In this document: piece after piece, positions 6,743-12,146 of the stretch
Layout: every line of letters starts with the position of its first letter
Numbering within the stretch: position 1 is the stretch's first letter
IMG/VR virus record: IMGVR_UViG_3300032173_000044
Span: 1 to 24,167 of that record
Strand: one strand, 5' to 3'
Source of the DNA: a virus
DNA length: 24,167 nucleotides
Translations under genes and position numbers: made by a program
Notes under the pieces: model-generated
The model's input: the letters and a program-made list of their open reading frames with translations, nothing else
Databases searched by the model: none
What the model was told of the DNA's origin: nothing

Positions 6743-7207
6743 TTAGTCCTTTCCAAACGCGCTAACGTGGGGCTGTTGCATCCGCCTGCCATAGCTAAAA
6801 ACACCACGCTCAGTTAACTTATCCTCACCCCGCAATATGGCTTCTATAGAATTGGACTCAACGCCATTAAGAAGCAGTGTTACGTCTTGCTCGGTGGCAG
6901 AGAGGGCTTGTACCGCTTCTGCTATGATTTTCTTTTGCGCTTCTACGCGATGTGGCTTGAAATTTTCTCCATACTTTTGCAGATAATCGTTAAGAACCTC
7001 TTTCGAGTCCTCAAGACACTCATTAAGCGCACCACGCAGCATCCCAACTTTGGCGTTGAGTTGTTCAATCTCCGCATCTTTCCCTTTTGCGATTGCGTCT
7101 GCGAAGGCTTGGAGTTGCTCAGGGTAAAACACCCATATCGAGTGGTCCGCGTCATCGTTAATTCGTTCGTATCCTGCGGTTTTACCTGCTATCTCTATTA
7201 TGTTCAT
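6743..7207 (-). CDS. 154-residue Ea22-like coiled-coil phage protein
   Basis: I chose ATG at 7207 (MNIIEIAGKTAGYERIN) because GAGGT lies eight bases before it; an in-frame ATG ten codons earlier overlaps the upstream ORF. The middle has YPEQLQAFADAIAKGKDAEIEQLNAKV, a region like the LxxFAxAI...IxxLxxxI pattern of Ea22-type phage proteins, then a long coil and a basic C-terminus. The last codons lie in a 21-bp repeat shared with 6212-6232. Function unknown; an accessory early protein is likely. Confidence 0.65.
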   Translation of the reverse strand: MNIIEIAGKTAGYERINDDADHSIWVFYPEQLQAFADAIAKGKDAEIEQLNAKVGMLRGALNECLEDSKEVLNDYLQKYGENFKPHRVEAQKKIIAEAVQALSATEQDVTLLLNGVESNSIEAILRGEDKLTERGVFSYGRRMQQPHVSAFGKD

Positions 7208-7218
7208 TTCTATATACC

Positions 7219-7356
7219 TCATTTTGCAGTTACACACTCGATTTTTCCGATTGGTCTAGCGGTAGCTATTGACGATGATGTGCCAGAATACGCAAGTGCA
7301 TTCTCCAACTCTTCAATGCGCTTAAGCAGTGGTGCGCGCCCTGCTTGCCACTTCAT
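7219..7356 (-). CDS. 45-residue ORF, truncated copy of the 7953 gene module
   Basis: It begins directly after the zinc-ribbon gene (ATG at 7356, previous stop at 7357-7359). The first 16 residues, KWQAGRAPLLKRIEELEN, match the C-terminal WQSGRAPLLKRIEELE of the 66-residue gene at 7953-8153, through a DNA duplication at 46 of 49 bases. After that the two diverge. It has lost the N-terminal 40 residues of its relative, so it is either a shortened paralog or a decaying remnant. No good ribosome site. Confidence 0.45.
   Translation of the reverse strand: MKWQAGRAPLLKRIEELENALAYSGTSSSIATARPIGKIECVTAK
7302..7350. repeat. 49-bp direct duplication, copy 1 (copy 2 at 7982-8030)
   Basis: Three mismatches in 49 bases, same orientation, 680 bp apart. 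Both copies encode the WQxGRAPLLKRIEELE module in the same frame, so this is a coding duplication rather than a regulatory site. Confidence 0.9.
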
Positions 7357-7638
7357 TCATTTCAAATCCTTCCCAAAATCTTGCCACGCGCCACAGTTCG
7401 GGCAATAGATCCCTTCTACCGTAACCTGAAACAAATCATTGCCACATCCACATTGCCAGTGGCTATCGTTCCAGTAGTGAGGGTGAATAAACCGACCGCG
7501 CACTAGGCTGCATGATGGGCATTCAAGCCACTCTGTTCCAGTTGGCGCTACGCCTTGCCATTCATGCTTGCAATCTAAGCAACGAGCTTGGCCTTGTATG
7601 TGAGGCTTGTATTCGCTGAGATTAACAACGTTGTTCAT
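7357..7638 (-). CDS. Zinc-ribbon protein, 93 residues
   Basis: ATG at 7638 (MNNVVNLSEYKPHIQG) is chosen because GGAAGG lies just before it; the longer ORF start lies inside the upstream gene. Two zinc-binding units are visible: CLDCKHEW with ECPSC, then CGCGN with YCPNCGAW. Each offers paired cysteines as in rubredoxin-like zinc ribbons. The N-terminal NVVNLSEYKPH occurs in phage zinc-ribbon proteins I recognise only as hypothetical. It probably binds nucleic acid or a host protein; no partner is evident. Confidence 0.7.
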   Translation of the reverse strand: MNNVVNLSEYKPHIQGQARCLDCKHEWQGVAPTGTEWLECPSCSLVRGRFIHPHYWNDSHWQCGCGNDLFQVTVEGIYCPNCGAWQDFGKDLK

Positions 7639-7639
7639 T

Positions 7640-7828
7640 TCAATCCTTCCAGCACGAGATTGCCGCACCATCTGAAGTGGACATAGTTGCACAGGTTATT
7701 CCAGCTTTAGGCGATACAAGGTTAATCGGCGTTGTCGCTTGAGAGAACAATCTAATTCCATATACCGCAGCAAATACAATCACGAATGCGATTAGCCCAA
7801 GCGCAAGCATTTCAAGTAATTTTTTCAT
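7640..7828 (-). CDS. 62-residue small membrane or exported protein
   Basis: ATG at 7828 with AAAGGAG upstream. MKKLLEMLALGLIAFVIVF is a lysine-plus-hydrophobic N-terminus, either a signal anchor or an uncleaved signal. The rest is short and polar with two cysteines (TCATM and ISCWKD) that could form a disulfide outside the cytoplasm. It resembles the membrane protein at 8150-8335 in architecture: an N-terminal membrane segment, then a small two-cysteine tail. Confidence 0.65.
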   Translation of the reverse strand: MKKLLEMLALGLIAFVIVFAAVYGIRLFSQATTPINLVSPKAGITCATMSTSDGAAISCWKD

Positions 7829-8001
7829 TTCAACTCCTTTAATCTATCTGATATGTGCAAGTCATTCATACTCCACGGCGCAGCCCATGTTTCCATCACT
7901 AGCTTGTGCATATCCTCTCGGCCTTGTTGGTAACAGGCGTTGGCTAGATTAGCTAATCTAATATCATGTGCAATTCGTCCATCTCCAACTCTTCGATGCG
8001 C
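7825..8001 (-). pseudogene. Startless frame with a YQQGREDM segment, probable gene remnant
   Basis: This frame is open for 58 codons but has no ATG, GTG or TTG until ATG at 7911. Its sequence LANACYQQGREDMHKLVMETW resembles FAQECYQLGQKDMYEH in the gene at 5978-6208, so it looks like real coding sequence that lost its beginning. It ends with the TTG-AAA-TGA junction feeding the next gene. Either a frameshift separated it from the 66-residue gene at 7953, whose last 16 codons it overlaps, or recombination fused two modules. A 28-residue product from 7911 is possible. Confidence 0.4.
7945..7960. repeat. 16-bp perfect palindrome TAGATTAGCTAATCTA
   Basis: Perfectly self-complementary with no central spacer. 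It contains the stop codon of the 66-residue gene and could be a dimer-binding operator or a 3' mRNA structure. No promoter elements were found beside it. Confidence 0.6.
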
Positions 8002-8153
8002 TTAAGCAGTGGTGCGCGTCCTGATTGCCAAGCTGAAAGTGCGGCAAAGTGCTCATCTTTTTCTGGGCTTGGGTTTTCTACTACATCTTCTCTGCCCCAA
8101 AAATCGTGCGTCCACCATTCCCCAAACAATTCATGCTCTTGATCGCCACTCAT
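7953..8153 (-). CDS. 66-residue small phage protein
   Basis: ATG at 8153 overlaps the stop of the upstream membrane-protein gene (AAATGAG). It has an acidic aromatic N-terminus (ELFGEWWTHDFWGRED), a middle DEHFAALSAWQSGRAP and a coiled C-terminus ending EMDELHMILD. The W-Q-x-G-R module is a pattern seen in small phage accessory proteins. The C-terminus stops inside a 16-bp palindrome, and another frame there looks more protein-like, so the present end may come from a frameshift. Function unknown. Confidence 0.6.
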   Translation of the reverse strand: MSGDQEHELFGEWWTHDFWGREDVVENPSPEKDEHFAALSAWQSGRAPLLKRIEELEMDELHMILD

Positions 8154-8335
8154 TTCAATTTCTCTACTTTTGCACAAATTACGCTACCGTTATACGTAAT
8201 CATAGAGCCTTCTTTTGATGTACATTCGGCGGTGCGATACGAGCTACGCTCATCTATCTTACCCAGAGCAAAACCAACAGTAAGACAGGTAATAATTATA
8301 ACTATGCTTACTACTACATTTGGAATAACATTCAT
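8150..8335 (-). CDS. 61-residue small membrane protein
   Basis: I use ATG at 8335 (MNVIPNVVVSIVIIIT) rather than the TTG two codons earlier, because AAAGG is then eight bases upstream. One strong membrane segment (VVVSIVIIITCLTVGFAL) leads into GKIDERSSYR and a two-cysteine tail (ECTSKE and VICAKV). Its layout parallels the 62-residue protein at 7640-7828. A role at the host inner membrane is inferred only from the hydrophobic segment. Confidence 0.65.
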   Translation of the reverse strand: MNVIPNVVVSIVIIITCLTVGFALGKIDERSSYRTAECTSKEGSMITYNGSVICAKVEKLK

Positions 8336-8337
8336 TT

Positions 8338-8865
8338 TCAACCTTTCACAATTTTAACTTTATGCCCAAGAATCTTTTCGATCTGGGCGACAGTCACTTC
8401 GACAGTCGCTTCAACAGCTTGATTCCTAGCGTTAAAGTCGGTTTCAGTAAGGCGCTCACCGTTTATAAACCATTCTTTTGTTCCATCTACATATTCACAA
8501 GCAGGACCATCTTCACGATGGCGTTCACCGTTTTTAAACCATTCTTTTGATCCATCTGCATATTCACAAGCAGGACCATCTTCACGATGTAATTTACCGT
8601 TTTTAAACCATTCTTTTAATCCGCCTGCATATTCAATAGCTGGACCATCTTCACGATGGAGTTCACCGTTTTTATACCACGCTTTTGTTCCATCTACATA
8701 TTCACAAGCTGGACCATCTTCACGATGACGTTCATCGTTTATATACCAGTATTTTAATCCATCGGCATATTCAATAGCCGGACCATCTTCACGATGGAGT
8801 TCACCTGCTTCATTATACCAACGCATATCTCCATGCGAATCAACTTCTACTTTATATGTTTTCAC
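8338..8865 (-). CDS. Tandem HREDGPA repeat protein (MORN-like)
   Basis: About 175 residues. I prefer the GTG at 8865, as AGGGGG lies five bases before it; another GTG two codons earlier overlaps that site. Five nearly identical units of 23-24 residues follow one another, each of the form W(Y/F)xNGxxHREDGPAxEYxDGxK. This is a MORN-like repeat known from phages, giant viruses and some bacteria, without a settled function. The C-terminal tail VEVTVAQIEKILGHKVKIVKG is a short (L)GxKVKIVK motif that recurs at the ends of other phage proteins and may be a separate binding element. The repeats probably form a beta-hairpin stack for protein or lipid contact. Confidence 0.8.
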   Translation of the reverse strand: MKTYKVEVDSHGDMRWYNEAGELHREDGPAIEYADGLKYWYINDERHREDGPACEYVDGTKAWYKNGELHREDGPAIEYAGGLKEWFKNGKLHREDGPACEYADGSKEWFKNGERHREDGPACEYVDGTKEWFINGERLTETDFNARNQAVEATVEVTVAQIEKILGHKVKIVKG

Positions 8866-8944
8866 TTTCACCCCCTAAAAAATCCAACAGTAAACCAACC
8901 GTGTACTTCTTACCAATTCTCAAAAAGTTTTCTCTCTCGTTCAT
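8852..8944 (-). CDS. 30-residue coupled ORF, unknown
   Basis: ATG at 8944 overlaps the TGA of the pentapeptide gene (ATGA), and the stop lies just inside the HREDGPA gene, whose ribosome site AGGGGG it contains. The peptide begins MNERENFLRIGKKYTVGLLL. Its main role could be translational coupling. Confidence 0.5.
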   Translation of the reverse strand: MNERENFLRIGKKYTVGLLLDFLGGESENI

Positions 8945-9786
8945 TTCATCCTCGCAATTCTCTGCTGGTGTCCAAGTGACATTGACAAAATAAATCCACC
9001 CCATTCCTTCCACCAGTCAAGCGCGCCTGAATCCATTCTTTCAATTTCTTCATCGGTGAAATTAGTCCACTCTTCGTGAGAATGAAACTCGCATCCGATT
9101 TTGATGTGGTTGTCTAAAATAAGCACGAAATACCTTGTACCTAAAACTTGTAGCGGCTGAATAGAGATTTTTAAACCGTTGTTGTAAGTAGCACCGAGCA
9201 AGTCAGCACCGCACAAGTCAGCACCGCACAAGTCAGCACCGCGCAAGTTAGCTTCGCGCAAGTTAGCTCTGAGCAAGTCAGCACCGCACAAGTCAGCACC
9301 GAGCAAGTCAGCACCGCACAAGTCAGCACCGCACAAGTCAGCTTCGCGCAGGTCAGCACCGCGCAGGTCAGCACCGCGCAAGTTAGCTTCGCGCAAGTTA
9401 GCTTCGCGCAAGTTAGCTTCGCGCAAGTTAGCACCGCGCAAGTCAGCTTCGCGCAGGTCAGCACCGCGCAGGTCAGCACCGCGCAAGTCAGCACCACTAA
9501 AGTTAGTACCGCGCAGGTCAGCACCGCGCAAGTTAGCTTCGCGCAAGTCAGTACCGAGCAAGTTAGCACCACTAAAGTCAGCACCGCGCAAGTCAGCACC
9601 ACTAAAGTTAGTACCGAGCAAGTTAGCACCACTAAAGTCAGCACCGAACAAGTTAGCACCACTAAAGTCAGCTTCGCGCAAGTTAGCTTTTGATCTACAA
9701 GCCGCTTCAACACATAATTTAATTGATGTTGTTTCGAGACTAAACATAACCGACCCAGTAAACCTGTTTTTAATTTCAAATTTCAT
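8941..9786 (-). CDS. Pentapeptide-repeat protein, 281 residues
   Basis: The start MKFEIKNRFTGSVMF at 9786 is chosen for the GGGGAGGGG upstream and because this N-terminus is shared by phage pentapeptide proteins. About 34 consecutive A(D/N)LxG/A(D/N)FSG units form a right-handed quadrilateral beta-helix. The C-terminal domain (IQPLQVLGTRYFVLILDNHIKIG, then a DEEIERMDSGAL segment) is the non-repetitive cap found in many phage versions. Function is not established for the phage family; Qnr/MfpA relatives mimic DNA and bind gyrase. The DNA itself is a near-perfect 15-bp tandem array, so unit number is likely variable. Confidence 0.92.
   Translation of the reverse strand: MKFEIKNRFTGSVMFSLETTSIKLCVEAACRSKANLREADFSGANLFGADFSGANLLGTNFSGADLRGADFSGANLLGTDLREANLRGADLRGTNFSGADLRGADLRGADLREADLRGANLREANLREANLREANLRGADLRGADLREADLCGADLCGADLLGADLCGADLLRANLREANLRGADLCGADLCGADLLGATYNNGLKISIQPLQVLGTRYFVLILDNHIKIGCEFHSHEEWTNFTDEEIERMDSGALDWWKEWGGFILSMSLGHQQRIARMK
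9178..9690. repeat. 15-bp coding microsatellite (pentapeptide array)
   Basis: A few 15-base unit types recur, such as GCAAGTCAGCACCGC and GCAAGTTAGCTTCGC. Identity between neighbours is high enough to point to recent expansion or recombination. It is coding, not a CRISPR array: there are no unique spacers. Confidence 0.9.
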
Positions 9787-9787
9787 T

Positions 9788-9913
9788 TCAAACCCCTCCC
9801 CAATATCCCACCCAAAAAACAACACACATAATTAAAATCAGGCGCGGTATGGTTAGTCCGAGCGAGTGCATTGTGTCAATGACGATCTCTCTAATTGTGT
9901 AGGCTCTCATCAT
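9788..9913 (-). CDS. 41-residue small membrane protein
   Basis: Starts at ATG-ATG 9913, with AGGGG upstream, over the stop of the preceding gene (AGATGATGA). A hydrophobic stretch PRLILIMCVVFWVGYWGG makes up its C-terminal half. The stop is separated from the pentapeptide ATG by one base. Unknown family. Confidence 0.6.
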   Translation of the reverse strand: MMRAYTIREIVIDTMHSLGLTIPRLILIMCVVFWVGYWGGV

Positions 9914-10257
9914 CTAACCCCTAAAGAATGTACTCGACCCTTCGGCACAGGTACGGGTTTCATAAACAAGTCAGACCATACGCCGCCGACTTCCGCATCT
10001 ATTTTATAACCTGAGCTCACGGCTTTACGGCAGTACACGTTCATCGCCTTACCTCCTTCGGGTCGGCGCTTAGTTGCAACGGCTGCTATCAATGGCTCTT
10101 TCACTTTCACGAGGTCAACAATAGTTCGTGCGACCTGCGGCGTTGTGTACTGCGGAAGCTGCGCCGCGATGTCTTTTGCCGTGAACTCCTTCCCCGCTGG
10201 AACAGCGTTAATGACTGCTGTCACTTCGTTGACCCTGCCATACCGTCTAGTGTTCAT
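9910..10257 (-). CDS. 115-residue protein with a winged-helix-like N-terminal half
   Basis: Residues about 8-50 (VTAVINAVPAGKEFTAKDIA, then QVARTIVDLVK) have the rhythm of a winged helix used by DNA-binding regulators: helix, FTAKDIA, turn, helix. The next part (AVATKRRPEGGKAMNVYCRK) could be the wing. The C-terminal third is unfamiliar. It is one of few proteins in the window that might bind DNA specifically, but the HTH assignment comes from pattern only. The start overlaps the stop of the small membrane gene upstream. Confidence 0.6.
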   Translation of the reverse strand: MNTRRYGRVNEVTAVINAVPAGKEFTAKDIAAQLPQYTTPQVARTIVDLVKVKEPLIAAVATKRRPEGGKAMNVYCRKAVSSGYKIDAEVGGVWSDLFMKPVPVPKGRVHSLGVR

Positions 10258-10376
10258 AACCCTGCTCCCCAGTAAACGACTGCATACACCATAGCGACTA
10301 GCGTTACTACGACTAGGGCTTCCATCGCGTAGATGGAGAGCATGCTCTCGGGTTCTTCGTATTCAATTCTGTTCAT
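10254..10376 (-). CDS. 40-residue small membrane protein
   Basis: ATG at 10376 follows GGAGGAG-TGCAC, among the best ribosome sites in the window. The first 14 residues are acidic; the rest is a membrane segment (MEALVVVTLVAMVYAVVYW). The TGA overlaps the ATG of the next gene. Confidence 0.65.
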   Translation of the reverse strand: MNRIEYEEPESMLSIYAMEALVVVTLVAMVYAVVYWGAGL

Positions 10377-10417
10377 GTGCACTCCTCCGAATGTTATTTA
10401 CTATATACCCATCGGCG

Positions 10418-10585
10418 TCATTTGTCTAGTTCTAGACTCTCTTCCTTGCGCCGTTTGCGTTCATCGTCTGCTGCATCACACGCGGCTTCAAACCCATCTT
10501 CATCAGCCCACTGGCTGTCTAAATAGGTGTAGAGTTCACGCTCAAAATATCTATCTTCGGGGTGATTCCCGTAGCATCCAGCCAT
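10418..10585 (-). CDS. 55-residue acidic protein, unknown
   Basis: ATG at 10585 with AAGGAG seven bases upstream. It begins MAGCYGNHPEDRYFERELY and ends with a charged helix DDERKRRKEESLELDK. The last codons (S-L-E-L-D) contain an exact dyad site at 10424-10437. No family recognised. Confidence 0.65.
   Translation of the reverse strand: MAGCYGNHPEDRYFERELYTYLDSQWADEDGFEAACDAADDERKRRKEESLELDK
10424..10437 (-). promoter_or_regulatory. Dyad-family site, exact copy at a gene end
   Basis: GTCTAGAACTAGAC in the sense direction, three bases from the stop codon of the 55-residue gene and 47 bases upstream of the next ATG (10376). Confidence 0.6.
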
Positions 10586-10600
10586 AATAGTTCTCCTTAA

Positions 10601-10969
10601 TTATTCACCAAACCAAAACCGCTGGCAGTATGCAAGCAGTGCCTCTCTATCAAGGTTAGCCCCAAAATACTCTGTCCAAGGCGTACCCCAGTCTTGATAC
10701 TGAAGTCGAGGCCGCGCTGGCTGCATATACTCATCCAAGTCTCCGATGATGCGAACCGCCGGGCCGCCAGTACATAAGAGAATCTCAAACTCCTCAGGTG
10801 AATACGCATCACCGGGGGTGTACCAGCCGCTGCGAACCTGAACGCTCAGTGGGTCTTCTTGGATGCGTCGTTCTGCATCTTCGTAGTCAACAGCAAGCGT
10901 AGCAACCATCTCTGCGATAGCATTCATTTGGGCGGCTGCTTGTTGTAGTGCATGGTTTTCTTCATTCAT
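10601..10969 (-). CDS. 122-residue conserved-type phage protein
   Basis: An N-terminal helix (NEENHALQQAAAQMNAIAEMVATL) leads to a compact alpha/beta part with WYTPGDAYSPEEFEILLCTGG, PAVRIIGDLDEY and a closing LAYCQRFWFGE. I recognise this WYTPG...EFEILLCTGGPAVRIxGDL pattern from hypothetical proteins of diverse phages, with no known function. The start overlaps the preceding stop (ATGA). Confidence 0.7.
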   Translation of the reverse strand: MNEENHALQQAAAQMNAIAEMVATLAVDYEDAERRIQEDPLSVQVRSGWYTPGDAYSPEEFEILLCTGGPAVRIIGDLDEYMQPARPRLQYQDWGTPWTEYFGANLDREALLAYCQRFWFGE

Positions 10970-11163
10970 TTCGGCATCTCCTCATTTAACCAAAAATCAA
11001 TTACTTCCCAAGTGATACCTATGGTGCAATCGTGAAAGTAGTCCATCCTCTCGAGAACCCAAGCGGCTTTCTTCTTACCGCACTTTACGCCGCTGCTTTT
11101 TGCGTGCATCAGTATATCTTCCACGCACCACGTAATTACTAATTCGCCTTTATCGTTAATCAT
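10966..11163 (-). CDS. 65-residue conserved-type phage protein
   Basis: ATG at 11163 is chosen because GGAGG lies seven bases ahead and it overlaps the peptidase stop (ATGA). The pattern ITWCVEDIL, a helix ending AAWVLERMDYFHDCTIGITWEVIDFWL, matches a small domain met repeatedly in phage accessory regions (W-x-x-E-D-(V/I), then H-D-x-x-x-G-I-x-W). Function unknown. Confidence 0.65.
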   Translation of the reverse strand: MINDKGELVITWCVEDILMHAKSSGVKCGKKKAAWVLERMDYFHDCTIGITWEVIDFWLNEEMPK

Positions 11164-12134
11164 TTCATTTCCTCCCCGTAAAACCAACTCCATGCTTTGT
11201 CCTGTGCTGCTACTTCGTAACTACCCCCTCCGCCCTTCGTATCAATTAGCATCTCAGCCACTGCATCGGGGTTCTGGTACACGTAGTCATATATATCCTC
11301 ATCATCCATCCGCATGATGTCGTCGAAGCTCATGATTTCATGACTGGTCTCATTTCTCCAGCTTGTCCATTTATCTTCCACTGCAGGGTCGCGGCTAACA
11401 GGTAGCGAATCCCAGTCTAGTTCTAGACACACATCCCGCAAGGTAAAAAGAAAGTCTACATCCTGCGTCTCGTTTCCGCTGTGCTGGCTTGCATACCCGC
11501 ATGATATGTTCGTGCACTCAGGGATAAGGGCAACCCACTCCGCTGTATCTGTATACACCCCGGTATCATCCGGACGGTACTCGAACCCCGAGACGTTCAA
11601 CTTGTCACTCAACGCCTGGGCAAAATCATCCGAGCAGCATCGTCCCCACCCTTGGTGCGTTATCACATCCTTAGTACCCGCACGGTCAAAGGCAATCGCC
11701 CGGTCGAACTCACGCATAAAGCCTGAGCAGTTATCAGCCACCCATCGCGCCCCCACCCCGCCGCGCTCCTCTCCTACGGTATACATGAACGTACCCTTCA
11801 CACCCGCCTTCATCATCTCGAACAGTAACCAAACTCCTGCGCCATCATCCGCACCCAGTGCTGTGCCATCTGTCTTATACATAATGCCCAGCTCTTGGTC
11901 ATACTGTACAGGGTTTGGTTCTTTCTCATCATTGTGTACCGTGTCCAAGTGTGCGACGAACAGCGTGCTCGACTCTTCGTCTGTAGTGTAGATGTACGCC
12001 ATCACCTGTCCCTTATCGTTGCATGAAGTCACAAACTCCATCGGCATCTGACTCATCAAGTGTTGCCCGATATACACCTCATTACGCCCGCCATGCGGAC
12101 GCTTAAGGTTTAGGATTTCTAATAGTGTGTTCAT
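11160..12134 (-). CDS. M20/M28-like zinc metallopeptidase
   Basis: 324 residues. The co-catalytic two-zinc signature is complete: AHLDTVH (His62, Asp64), GADDGAG (Asp96), GEERGGVG (catalytic Glu122, ligand Glu123), AFDRAG (Asp150) and YASQHSG (His218). These match the H-x-D...D...EE...D...H series of M20, M28 and M42 aminopeptidases. The usual dimerisation insert of M20 is missing, so a compact M28/M42-like form is likelier. The last 100 residues are acidic and unfamiliar. The presence in a phage is unusual; the substrate could be a host peptide or an amidated small molecule. The strong ribosome site CCGGAG precedes ATG 12134, 12 bases after the 518-residue gene, so the two are co-transcribed. 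Confidence 0.85.
   Translation of the reverse strand: MNTLLEILNLKRPHGGRNEVYIGQHLMSQMPMEFVTSCNDKGQVMAYIYTTDEESSTLFVAHLDTVHNDEKEPNPVQYDQELGIMYKTDGTALGADDGAGVWLLFEMMKAGVKGTFMYTVGEERGGVGARWVADNCSGFMREFDRAIAFDRAGTKDVITHQGWGRCCSDDFAQALSDKLNVSGFEYRPDDTGVYTDTAEWVALIPECTNISCGYASQHSGNETQDVDFLFTLRDVCLELDWDSLPVSRDPAVEDKWTSWRNETSHEIMSFDDIMRMDDEDIYDYVYQNPDAVAEMLIDTKGGGGSYEVAAQDKAWSWFYGEEMK
11415..11428 (-). promoter_or_regulatory. Dyad-family site, exact copy in the peptidase gene
   Basis: GTCTAGAACTAGAC in sense direction inside the peptidase gene, encoding C-L-E-L-D about 90 codons before its end. Confidence 0.6.
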
Positions 12135-12146
12135 GTATATCTCCGG

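Noticed and set aside
9178-9690. CRISPR-like array appearance
   Set aside because: Units are contiguous 15-mers with no spacers and encode pentapeptides.
9171-9779. 202-codon ORF of LTCAV repeats on the minus strand
   Set aside because: It is the second reading frame of the 15-bp array in the pentapeptide gene; it has no ribosome site, and the known family fits the other frame.
4601-11428. Dyad copies explained as codons for S/R-L-E-L-D
   Set aside because: Several exact copies are non-coding (14072, 15861, 16870), and the same rare codons with CTAG recur every time, so an amino-acid motif is not the cause.
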